Virus record (IMG/VR): IMGVR_UViG_3300009161_000006
Location: 1-60,984 of that record
DNA length: 60,984 nucleotides
Reading direction: 5' to 3' (one strand)
Source of the DNA: a virus
The notes under the pieces were generated by a model, which ran no database searches, was not told where the DNA came from, and saw nothing but the letters and a program-made list of their open reading frames with translations. The number at the start of each line of letters is the position of its first letter. The first letter of the stretch is position 1. Below, one piece after another: positions 49,723 through 57,177 of this stretch. Position numbers and translations under genes: made by a program.

Positions 49723-50723
49723 TGATACAGATAGGGATAAATATAGCAGTCAATGGAGAGTCTAGTGCAGCACCTTTGCCTCCTCCTCCTCCTATATATT
49801 TCACTACTACATGGACTACTACAATTCCAAACGAAACTATCACTCTACCCTATGATGCAGCAGGTACTTATTCAGGAACTATAGATTGGGGAGATAACAA
49901 TATAGATGTAAATAGTTTTGCTAACAGTTCTCATACTTATGCCTTAGCAGGCACTTATACTGTTGAGATAATTGGTGATTGTATAGGGTGGAATTTTGGT
50001 TCCTATGGAAGTGCAACTTATATTACATCGGTAGTACATTGGGGGCAGCTTGAGTTAGGTGCTAATAATGGAGGGTATTTTAATAGTTGCACTAACTTAG
50101 ATTTATCATTAGTATCTGATATCCTTAATTTACAAAATATAACTACTCTTTATCAAATGTTTGCCAATTCAAACACAATTACAATAAATAATATTAATCT
50201 ATGGAATACAGCACAGGTCACTAGTATGAGTAGTATGTTTAATGGTGCAACTAATTTTAATCAAGCGTTAAGTTTTAATACAGACAATGTTAATGATATG
50301 AATAGTATGTTCTATAATGCATCTTCTTTCAATGGTATATTAAGTTTTAATACAGAGAATGTTAATGATATGGGTAATATGTTCTATAATGCATCTTCTT
50401 TTAATCAACCATTGGCTTTTGTTACCGGGGAAGTTGTAAATATGAACGCTATGTTTTATGGTGCAACTAATTTTAATCAAAACATAGGAGCTTGGGATGT
50501 ATCTAATGTCAATGATTTTCAAGATTTCATGGCTAGTAAAACACCTGCCACTTTCTCTACTGCTAACCTTGATGCTATCTACAATGGATGGTTTTTATAT
50601 GATGTGTTATATGGGTTGAGCCCTGTTGATTTTGGCACAGCAAAATATTCACCTGCAGGTATAGTAGGCAGGGCAATTCTTACAGGTGTCTATTTATGGA
50701 ATATTAATGATGGAGGATTGTAA
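49722..50723 (+). CDS. BspA-like repeat protein, receptor-binding candidate
   Basis: 333 aa from ATG 49722, chosen because it overlaps the upstream stop (TAATG). After an N-terminal anchor and PPPPPP linker, a PKD-like segment (GTIDWGDNN...HTYALAGTYTVEI) occurs. Then come at least five 20-25-residue DUF285/BspA-type repeats with the core MxxMFxxAxxFNQ (about 170-270). Such repeats form leucine-rich-repeat-like surfaces used in adhesion. Between two near-identical DNA repeats it may vary by recombination. Confidence 0.7.
   Translation: MIQIGINIAVNGESSAAPLPPPPPIYFTTTWTTTIPNETITLPYDAAGTYSGTIDWGDNNIDVNSFANSSHTYALAGTYTVEIIGDCIGWNFGSYGSATYITSVVHWGQLELGANNGGYFNSCTNLDLSLVSDILNLQNITTLYQMFANSNTITINNINLWNTAQVTSMSSMFNGATNFNQALSFNTDNVNDMNSMFYNASSFNGILSFNTENVNDMGNMFYNASSFNQPLAFVTGEVVNMNAMFYGATNFNQNIGAWDVSNVNDFQDFMASKTPATFSTANLDAIYNGWFLYDVLYGLSPVDFGTAKYSPAGIVGRAILTGVYLWNINDGGL
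50274..50397 (+). repeat. Near-identical DNA repeats in BspA-like gene
   Basis: Segments of about 50 bp containing AATGTTAATGATATG and ATGTTCTATAATGCATCTTC recur at about 50285-50335 and 50357-50402 with a 72-bp (24-codon) period. Confidence 0.75.
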
Positions 50724-50745
50724 TTAAATATAAACAAACAATATT

Positions 50746-50910
50746 ATGCATAAAAACTTTCTAGCAGCTTTTTATTTTTTATTTGGATTTATCACTTCAT
50801 TTTCAATGATGTTGAGTGATGGTGAGCTTTATGTAAAGCTTGGAGGTTGTACTCTTTTTTTTTATTTGGCTTTTAGCCTTTTAGATGCCCTTGAAGATAT
50901 AGCCCCATGA
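50746..50910 (+). CDS. 54-aa membrane protein of lysis cassette
   Basis: Two hydrophobic segments (about 5-22 and 34-48). Its stop overlaps the holin start (ATGA). Could be a holin partner or antiholin; no family was recognised. Confidence 0.55.
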   Translation: MHKNFLAAFYFLFGFITSFSMMLSDGELYVKLGGCTLFFYLAFSLLDALEDIAP

Positions 50911-51368
50911 GAACACAACTATTCATATTATTGACGAACATTCGTTTTGCATCGACAAAATTATTTGGAATTATTGGAGCTTTCTTTTTACCTATTACAG
51001 GGATACTTTTTTTAATTGGCTTCGCTATAGTAATAGATACGTTAACAGGAATTTGGAAGTCAAAGAAACTAAACATCCCTATTACATCTAGGAAACTTAG
51101 TGCTATCATATCTAAATTAATGCTATATGAAGTCGCTGTTATTTTGTTCTATTTAATAGATAGGTTTATACTCAATGATATTATTTTAACATTCTTTTCA
51201 GTACCTTTGATGCTAACTAAGATACTTTCATTAGTTTTAGTGTCTATAGAGGTTATGAGTATATCAGAAAATTACAAGGCAGTAAAAGGCATTGATTTGT
51301 GGCAGGCTATGAAGCTATTATTTGCAAGGGCTAGGGATATTAAGCAGGATATAGATACAATAAAATGA
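50907..51368 (+). CDS. Holin (phage holin 4-like)
   Basis: 153 aa. Hydrophobic segments at about 20-46, 65-85 and 95-113, with the motif DTLTGIWKSKKL followed by SRKLSAIISKLMLYEVAVIL and a late SIEVMSISENYK. This order (DxxTGixKa... SrK...K...Y) is characteristic of Phage_holin_4/Bacteroidetes holins. It would permeabilise the inner membrane at lysis. It is flanked by small membrane peptides and a cell-wall enzyme. Confidence 0.8.
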   Translation: MRTQLFILLTNIRFASTKLFGIIGAFFLPITGILFLIGFAIVIDTLTGIWKSKKLNIPITSRKLSAIISKLMLYEVAVILFYLIDRFILNDIILTFFSVPLMLTKILSLVLVSIEVMSISENYKAVKGIDLWQAMKLLFARARDIKQDIDTIK

Positions 51369-51439
51369 TAAGAAAACTATTTAAGTATTTGAACTTCCTA
51401 CAGCAGGAAAAGATTAAAGCAATGATATACAGAGCATGA
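51365..51439 (+). CDS. 24-aa peptide in lysis cassette
   Basis: MIRKLFKYLNFLQQEKIKAM plus four residues; linked to both neighbours by ATGA overlaps. Amphipathic basic helix. Very short, so tentative. Confidence 0.35.
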   Translation: MIRKLFKYLNFLQQEKIKAMIYRA

Positions 51440-51570
51440 AATACGCCGCATATATATTATCTGTTTTTAGTATCTTGATGATATTTGAGCACTACTTATT
51501 AAAAAAAGAAAATAAATTTTTGAGAGATGAACTACACAAGAGAACAGATAGAGATAGCAGTCAAGAATAA
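51436..51570 (+). CDS. 44-aa single-span membrane peptide
   Basis: MKYAAYILSVFSILMIFEHY gives one N-terminal membrane helix, then a charged tail KKENKFLRDELHKR. It overlaps the next gene by 44 nt in another frame, like nested spanin or antiholin genes. Role uncertain. Confidence 0.4.
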   Translation: MKYAAYILSVFSILMIFEHYLLKKENKFLRDELHKRTDRDSSQE

Positions 51571-52114
51571 GGGCTATGTTTGGTTTAACAGCCCCAAAGA
51601 CTATGATGTTAATATTGTAGGTATTAGAAACCTAAAGCCCGGCAAGAAGGTCACAAACGAATTCGATGACACCTTAACTTTGTCGTACAAAATAAACGGA
51701 GTTTGGCAGTACCACGAGTGGAAAATAACTACTGACCCCGGCAAAAAACCTACAGAAATATTAAGACAATCGAAAGGAGTAGCTAGACTAAAGACCGGTC
51801 AATACAGAGGGGTATATAGTGTGTCTATGCATAATGGGAAGTATGAGGCTTTATGTCAGCGTCTTGGTAATGTCACTGTATATAGAGATAATAACAAGGA
51901 CACTGTGTATGATGAGAAGATAACAGAGACAGGAATGTTCGGTATCAATATTCATCGCTCATCTATCTACAAAGACCCAACTTACGTGGACTACTTTTCA
52001 GAGGGGTGTCAAGTTTTTAGATTCAACTCAAATTTTGTCGAGTTCATGAAAATTATAAACAAGGCTAAGGCAGCATTCGGAAATAAATTCACTTATACTT
52101 TAATTGAGCTATGA
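51527..52114 (+). CDS. YkuD-like cell-wall enzyme / lysin candidate
   Basis: 195 aa without a signal peptide. GMFGINIHRSSI (136-147) and SEGCQVF (158-164) give His...(x14)...S-x-G-C, the L,D-transpeptidase/YkuD active-site spacing with His143 and Cys161. The N-terminus KNKGYVWFNSPKDYDVNIVG and LTLSYKINGVW are conserved in a Bacteroidetes phage family. Position right after the holin suggests peptidoglycan hydrolysis by carboxypeptidase-type activity. It could instead modify the wall. Confidence 0.6.
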   Translation: MNYTREQIEIAVKNKGYVWFNSPKDYDVNIVGIRNLKPGKKVTNEFDDTLTLSYKINGVWQYHEWKITTDPGKKPTEILRQSKGVARLKTGQYRGVYSVSMHNGKYEALCQRLGNVTVYRDNNKDTVYDEKITETGMFGINIHRSSIYKDPTYVDYFSEGCQVFRFNSNFVEFMKIINKAKAAFGNKFTYTLIEL

Positions 52115-52239
52115 AAATAGAAGTAAATAAAAAGATAAAGCCAAAAGTAAAGCGTGCAAATATTCATGCAAAGAGTAAGACTTCTAAATTGAAGTCAAGT
52201 AAGAATTACAAGAAAACATATACAAAACAAGGGAGATGA
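52111..52239 (+). CDS. 42-aa Lys-rich peptide
   Basis: Almost half Lys/Arg, with no hydrophobic residues to speak of; ATGA overlaps on both sides. May bind nucleic acid. Unknown role. Confidence 0.4.
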   Translation: MKIEVNKKIKPKVKRANIHAKSKTSKLKSSKNYKKTYTKQGR

Positions 52240-52523
52240 GAAATTTTTTAGCAGGTACGACTAAAGGTAAGTCTAAAACGGCAAAGTATTATCATGAAAA
52301 TCCTGAAGCGAGAGAGAAGAAGGTTAAATATGATATGAAATATCATGATACTGAAGAACGTAGAGAATATAGAAGAGACCTTCAGCGTATAAATAGAAAG
52401 AATGGTACAGCAGGAAACCATGACGGAAAAGACGTAGCCCATGTATCTAAAACAAAAACAGTATCTCAATCTCAATCTGCAAATAGAGCAGATAAAAAAA
52501 GAAACTTTTTCAAAAAGAAATAA
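52236..52523 (+). CDS. Small basic conserved phage protein
   Basis: 95 aa. TAKYYHENPEAREKKVKYDMKYH...ERREYRRDLQRINRK...GNHDGKDVAHVSKTK is a pattern common to small proteins near virion genes of marine phages. Highly charged; possibly DNA-associated or capsid-internal. The function is unknown. Confidence 0.55.
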   Translation: MRNFLAGTTKGKSKTAKYYHENPEAREKKVKYDMKYHDTEERREYRRDLQRINRKNGTAGNHDGKDVAHVSKTKTVSQSQSANRADKKRNFFKKK

Positions 52524-52996
52524 TGAAACTATCGTATATCCTTGTGGTCTTTTTAAGCGCTCTAATGTTACTTGGATGCTCAAGTGAACGCTTGGCACAA
52601 TACCATTATAAAAAAGCTCTTAAACACGGCTTAAAGGTTATTCAAGACTCTGATACCATAACAATAAACACAATAGATTCTATTCCTGTAATAATAAATG
52701 ATACTATCGTATGGGAGAAGTATTTTACCACTAAGGATACTATAGTTAAGTTCAATAATATTTACGTTCCTAAAACTAGGTGGCAAACAAGAATTGAGTA
52801 TCGTTATAAGACCAAAGTTCTTAAGCAAGATGTGCTTAAATACAAGTATATTTATAAAGACTCAAAGCAAAGGGCAAAAGAAAAACGTGGCATTAATTGG
52901 CAGTTATTTTTTTGGGGAGTATTGACAGGGGCAATCCTTTTAGTTGTTATTTCTTTTGTTTGGAGAATGTTTATTAAAAAAGCATTATATTTGTGA
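52523..52996 (+). CDS. u-spanin-like lipoprotein
   Basis: 157 aa. MKLSYILVVFLSALMLLGCS is a lipoprotein signal with lipobox Cys19. A periplasmic strand-rich middle follows, and residues about 125-150 form a C-terminal membrane helix (WQLFFWGVLTGAILLVVISF). Outer-membrane lipid anchor plus inner-membrane helix is the topology of unimolecular spanins such as T1 gp11. With holin and lysin genes upstream, outer-membrane disruption is the likely job. Confidence 0.65.
   Translation: MKLSYILVVFLSALMLLGCSSERLAQYHYKKALKHGLKVIQDSDTITINTIDSIPVIINDTIVWEKYFTTKDTIVKFNNIYVPKTRWQTRIEYRYKTKVLKQDVLKYKYIYKDSKQRAKEKRGINWQLFFWGVLTGAILLVVISFVWRMFIKKALYL
52986..52993 (+). promoter_or_regulatory. Rightward -7 box (TATATTTG)
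   Basis: TATATTTG at the 3' end of the spanin gene, 27 nt before the next start. Opens the terminase/portal operon. Confidence 0.6.
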
Positions 52997-53020
52997 CAAA
53001 ATTAACTTAAATCAAATAAA

Positions 53021-53284
53021 ATGGGTAAGATAGAAAACAACGATGTTCAAGATGTTATTTTTGTAACAGAGGAAGAATTAAAAAACATCAGAGAGATGAA
53101 TAGTGATTTTTCTAAAGCAAAAATGAATCTTGGTGATTTAGAATTGCAAAAGTATAGCTTGATAAAATACATAGATGGTATCAAGGATGTTTTTACAAAG
53201 CACGAAAAGACATTAATGGAAAAGTACGGCAATGATGCTGTAATAAACATTGAGACAGGAGAAGTAACAAAAAAACAAAATTAA
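53021..53284 (+). CDS. Hypothetical coiled-coil protein
   Basis: 87 aa. Helical core FVTEEELKNIREMNSDFSKA to KYSLIKYIDG, then a basic helix and IETGEVTKKQN. This opening-and-ending pattern (TEEEL...INxxTGE) is frequent in small phage proteins of unknown role. Confidence 0.55.
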   Translation: MGKIENNDVQDVIFVTEEELKNIREMNSDFSKAKMNLGDLELQKYSLIKYIDGIKDVFTKHEKTLMEKYGNDAVINIETGEVTKKQN

Positions 53285-53285
53285 T

Positions 53286-53627
53286 ATGACACCGGGAAAA
53301 TTTATTGGAACATTATTCCAATCGAGAGATACAATGCATATAGCACATCTTCAAACTACTTCATTTGCAGAACATAAAGCATTAAACGCTTATTATGATG
53401 GAATACTTGATTTAACTGATACATTTACAGAAGCGTATTTTGGTCGTAATAAAAGAGTTGAAATAACTATTCCTGAATCAAAAAACACAGATGCTATTTC
53501 TCATTTAAAAGACCTACGTTCAACTATAGATTCAGAAAGAAATAATTATCCTTCAGAGTTACAAAATATTATGGATGAGATGCTTGGGTTAATAGATAAG
53601 ATTTTATACTTATTAACTTTAAATTAA
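53286..53627 (+). CDS. Dps-like-pattern phage protein (DUF5856-like)
   Basis: 113 aa. TLFQSRDTMHIAHLQTTSFAEHKALNAYYDGILDLTDTF and a later helical hairpin resemble small helical-bundle proteins (DUF5856-type) of Bacteroidetes phages. The H...H-x-Q...H arrangement recalls ferritin/Dps helices, but metal binding is unproven. It precedes the terminase genes. Confidence 0.55.
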   Translation: MTPGKFIGTLFQSRDTMHIAHLQTTSFAEHKALNAYYDGILDLTDTFTEAYFGRNKRVEITIPESKNTDAISHLKDLRSTIDSERNNYPSELQNIMDEMLGLIDKILYLLTLN

Positions 53628-53633
53628 AAAAAA

Positions 53634-53873
53634 ATGGGAAAAATAAGCACATATGCCGTAGCTGTACCTGTATTAAGTGACCTACTAATAGGAACAGAGG
53701 TACCATCAAATAATGAAACTAAAAATTTTTTAATTTCAAGTTTATTACAATTATTACCAAGTGCTGTATTGACTTTGCCTACTTATGCATCTAATGCTGC
53801 TGCTTTAGCAGGAGGTTTAGTTCAAGGACAACTTTATGCTAGCGCTTCAGGAGTAGTGTCCATTGTATTATAA
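53634..53873 (+). CDS. Small virion-associated protein
   Basis: 79 aa, Ala/Leu/Ser-rich. MGKISTYAVAVPVLSDLLIG...NNETKNFLISSLLQLL is typical of short N-terminal modules attached to fibres in related phages. Here it stands alone. Role unknown. Confidence 0.5.
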   Translation: MGKISTYAVAVPVLSDLLIGTEVPSNNETKNFLISSLLQLLPSAVLTLPTYASNAAALAGGLVQGQLYASASGVVSIVL

Positions 53874-53878
53874 TTAAT

Positions 53879-54106
53879 ATGGAAATAAGAAAAATTTCTA
53901 TTGGTCCTGACTATAAAGGTGGGGCAATGCACTATATCGTAGGGCAAAAAATATTAAACGACACTAACGAGATACATGTAATAAAGTTTGAGGATTCAAC
54001 TCAGTCTATAAAAATATATATCATCAACGAAGCAAATGAAATACTTTTGTGGAAAGAATTTACGCATAACATTCCAATTTCTATTGAATATAATATATTC
54101 TATTAA
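53879..54106 (+). CDS. Conserved hypothetical protein before terminase
   Basis: 75 aa. MEIRKISIGPDYKGGAMHYI...ILNDTNEIHVIKFE is a pattern I recognise from a small protein preserved near terminase genes of crAss-like and marine phages. Beta-rich; its stop overlaps the next start (TAATG). Unknown function. Confidence 0.6.
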   Translation: MEIRKISIGPDYKGGAMHYIVGQKILNDTNEIHVIKFEDSTQSIKIYIINEANEILLWKEFTHNIPISIEYNIFY

Positions 54107-54672
54107 TGAAATCACCATTTTACTTTATTGTTGAGTCTTTAATAAATAAAAGGTACAACAATACAAAATCCATTAGTGGACTCGATGTTATTATAAGTAC
54201 ATCTGAAGAAGACTATATATCTTCAAACAGGCTTGCTAAAGTAATAGAGGTACCATTAGGGTATTCAGGTCCAATAACTCCCGGAGACATATTACTTGTT
54301 CATCATAATGTTTTTAAATTTTATTATGATATGAGGGGTAGGCAGAAAAGCGGAAAAAGTTTTTTTAAGGACAATATCTTTTTTGTTGAGCTAGACCAAT
54401 TTTTCATGTACCAAAAAGATGGTGTATGGAATGCTTATGATAAGTATTGTTTTGTAAAGCCAATAGATGCTATTGACTCTTACATAAAAAAACCTTTTAG
54501 CAATGAGCCATTAATGGGTGAGATGCTATATCCAAATGATTACTTAATTTCAAAAGGAATAAATAAGGGGGATATGGTATGTTTTTCTCCCGATAGCGAA
54601 TATGAGTTTACTGTTGACGATGTTATGATGTATAGAATAATAGATAGTCAAATAACAATTAAATTAAATTAA
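54106..54672 (+). CDS. Possible GroES-fold protein of virion module
   Basis: 188 aa. ISGLDVIIST (23-32) resembles a mobile loop, NRLAKVIEVP a following strand, and GDILLVHHNVF (about 61-71) the GD-x-hh strand of chaperonin-10 folds. The C-terminal 70 residues add a further beta region. The resemblance is by eye only. Alternatives are a capsid-assembly or packaging accessory. TAATG overlaps on both sides tie it to the terminase operon. Confidence 0.45.
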   Translation: MKSPFYFIVESLINKRYNNTKSISGLDVIISTSEEDYISSNRLAKVIEVPLGYSGPITPGDILLVHHNVFKFYYDMRGRQKSGKSFFKDNIFFVELDQFFMYQKDGVWNAYDKYCFVKPIDAIDSYIKKPFSNEPLMGEMLYPNDYLISKGINKGDMVCFSPDSEYEFTVDDVMMYRIIDSQITIKLN

Positions 54673-54953
54673 TGGATACAAAAGAAATAAAATTAAGAAT
54701 AATTGCAGCAGGTCATAAAGCGGTTGAGCAACTAATAAAAGTTGCAGAAGAAAACATTATTAAAGTAGATTCTGAAGATGAATTGGCAGCAGATAGATTA
54801 AAAAATGCTGCTATGACAAAAAAGTTAGCGATATTTGATGCTTTTGAGATACTAAATAGAATAGAATCAGAGAGAGAGGGAATTGAATCCTTAGAGAAAG
54901 GAATAAGTAAAACGGATACTAAACAAGGATTTGCTGAAAGAAGGTCAAAATAA
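54672..54953 (+). CDS. Small terminase subunit candidate
   Basis: 93 aa, wholly helical and charged, with a coiled-coil-like middle (AADRLKNAAMTKKLAIFDAF). Directly upstream of the large terminase, its size and helicity match crAss-like small terminase subunits that recognise DNA and oligomerise. The sequence has no clear HTH, so the call rests mostly on position. Confidence 0.6.
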   Translation: MDTKEIKLRIIAAGHKAVEQLIKVAEENIIKVDSEDELAADRLKNAAMTKKLAIFDAFEILNRIESEREGIESLEKGISKTDTKQGFAERRSK

Positions 54954-54993
54954 TATATGTTGTGTACAAAAAGATTTTGTACCCGCAACGACA

Positions 54994-57177
54994 ATGTCCC
55001 ACAAAAATAGGGCAAGGTCTTGGTTATATGGGTATAATGAGAAGCATGACATTATTGTTATTTCAAAGAATGGTCAAATAGGTGAAATAGTAAATATATC
55101 AGGAATAAACATTGGGCTGCCACCTGTACCTGATAAAGTATATAAAAGAAGCGAAGTTAAAGCTGAACAATATTGGCAAAGAGAAGAATTGCCAAGAGAG
55201 TTATTAAAGATACCATCAATTTTCATTTGGAATGAAATGCCTTCTCAATTTAAAGACAGGTGGGTAGATTATATTGAGAATGAATTTGATTGTAGAGAAT
55301 CAGGATTTTGGTTCTATAATAATGGAGTGCCTACATACATAACGGGTTCTCATTATATGTATTTACAATGGGCAAGTATTGATGTTGGGTATCCTGATTT
55401 TAGAGAAGCAAATAGAATCTATTGGCTTTTTTGGGAAGCTTGTCGTGCTGATACTCGTTCTTTTGGAATGATATATCTAAAAATAAGAAGGTCAGGATTT
55501 TCTTTTATGTCATCTTCGGAATGTATTAATGTCGCAACTCTTGCAAGAGATGCTAGGGTTGGTATCTTATCAAAGACAGGAGCTGATGCTAAAAAGATGT
55601 TTACAGATAAGGTAGTTCCAATTAATAGTAGGCTTCCATTTTTCTTTAAGCCAATTATGGACGGAATGGATAAGCCAAAGACTGAATTAGCATTTAGAAT
55701 ACCGGCATCAAAGATTACTAAGAAAAACATGTATAATGCTGAGGCGAATGACCTTGATGGATTAGATACAACTATAGATTGGAAGAATACAGAAGACAAC
55801 TCTTATGATGGAGAAAAACTATTATTTCTAGCACATGATGAAAGTGGTAAATGGACTAAGCCAAATAATATAAAAGAAAATTGGAGAGTTACCAAAACTT
55901 GTCTAAGATTAGGTTCTAAAATTATTGGTAAGTGTATGATGGGTTCAACATCAAATGCTCTATCAAAAGGAGGGAGTAATTTCAAGGATATATATGAAGA
56001 CTCGAATGTTTCTCATAGAAATGCAAACGGTCAAACAAAAAGCGGACTCTATGCTTTATTTATACCTATGGAGTGGAACATGGAAGGATTCATAGACCTA
56101 TACGGTTCACCTGTATTCAATGCTCCTGAAACTCCAATTATGGGAGTAGATAAATTGCTAATAAAAAATGGAGCTATTGATTATTGGGAAGCTGAGGTAG
56201 ATTCTTTGAAAAGTGATGCTGATGCCTTAAATGAATTTTATCGTCAATTCCCAAGAACAGAGTCTCATGCTTTTAGAGATGAAAGTAAACAAGCTATTTT
56301 TAATCTTACAAAGATATATCAACAGATAGATTACAACGACTCAACAATAAAAGGACATCATACTACTCGTGGAAGTTTCCATTGGTTAGATGGTATTCAG
56401 GATACTAAAGTTGTTTGGACACCTGACAATAGAGGTAGGTTCTTAGTAAGTTGGATGCCTAATAAGTCTATTCAGAATAATGTATATAATAGAAATGGAG
56501 TTTATTACCCCGGAAATGAGCATATAGGTTCATTTGGGTGTGACTCTTACGACATATCGGCAGTAGTAGGTGGTAGAGGTTCTAATGGTTCTTTGCATGG
56601 CATGACTAAGTTTCATATGGACGAAGCTCCTACAAATGAATTTTTCTTAGAGTATGTAGCAAGACCACAAACAGCAGAGATATTTTTCGAAGAGGTATTA
56701 ATGGCTTGTATTTTTTATGGTATGCCTATACTAATAGAAAATAATAAGCCTAGATTATTATATCATTTCAAAAACAGAGGGTATAGAGGGTTTTGTATGA
56801 ACAGACCCGACAAGTTATATTCTAAATTATCAAAAACAGAACGGGAGTTAGGTGGTATACCAAACTCATCTGAAGATGTAAAGCAATCGCACGCATCAGC
56901 AATTGAGTCTTATATTGAGAAGTTTATAGGTATGGATTTAGTTGGAACGTATAGAGATTCAGATGAAATAGGAACTATGCCATTTACAAGAACATTAGAG
57001 GATTGGGCTAAATTTGATATAAATGATAGAACAAAATTTGATGCTTCAATTAGTTCGGGATTAGCTATAATGGCAAATCAAAAACATATATATATACCTG
57101 AGAAAAAAGAATCAAAAATTAGCATTACCTTTGCAAGATACAGTAATGATGGAAACAACAGTCAATTAATCGAATGA
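54994..57177 (+). CDS. terL: Large terminase subunit (TerL), crAss-like
   Basis: 727 aa from ATG 54994 (MSHKNRARSWLYGY). The frame extends upstream into the small-terminase gene without an ATG. ATPase domain: adenine/Walker-A-like KIRRSGFS (163-170), typical of crAss-like TerL, and Walker B LLFLAHDES (276-284). RNase H-like nuclease: GCDSYDIS with the first Asp, and a terminal QSHASAIESYI region. FWFYNNGVPTYITGSHYMYLQW is a further family hallmark. It drives DNA into the prohead; the stop overlaps the portal start. Confidence 0.85.
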   Translation: MSHKNRARSWLYGYNEKHDIIVISKNGQIGEIVNISGINIGLPPVPDKVYKRSEVKAEQYWQREELPRELLKIPSIFIWNEMPSQFKDRWVDYIENEFDCRESGFWFYNNGVPTYITGSHYMYLQWASIDVGYPDFREANRIYWLFWEACRADTRSFGMIYLKIRRSGFSFMSSSECINVATLARDARVGILSKTGADAKKMFTDKVVPINSRLPFFFKPIMDGMDKPKTELAFRIPASKITKKNMYNAEANDLDGLDTTIDWKNTEDNSYDGEKLLFLAHDESGKWTKPNNIKENWRVTKTCLRLGSKIIGKCMMGSTSNALSKGGSNFKDIYEDSNVSHRNANGQTKSGLYALFIPMEWNMEGFIDLYGSPVFNAPETPIMGVDKLLIKNGAIDYWEAEVDSLKSDADALNEFYRQFPRTESHAFRDESKQAIFNLTKIYQQIDYNDSTIKGHHTTRGSFHWLDGIQDTKVVWTPDNRGRFLVSWMPNKSIQNNVYNRNGVYYPGNEHIGSFGCDSYDISAVVGGRGSNGSLHGMTKFHMDEAPTNEFFLEYVARPQTAEIFFEEVLMACIFYGMPILIENNKPRLLYHFKNRGYRGFCMNRPDKLYSKLSKTERELGGIPNSSEDVKQSHASAIESYIEKFIGMDLVGTYRDSDEIGTMPFTRTLEDWAKFDINDRTKFDASISSGLAIMANQKHIYIPEKKESKISITFARYSNDGNNSQLIE

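Noticed and set aside
49722-50723. Diversity-generating retroelement acting on the BspA-like gene
   Set aside because: No reverse transcriptase and no template repeat were seen in the window; the repeats are ordinary tandem modules.
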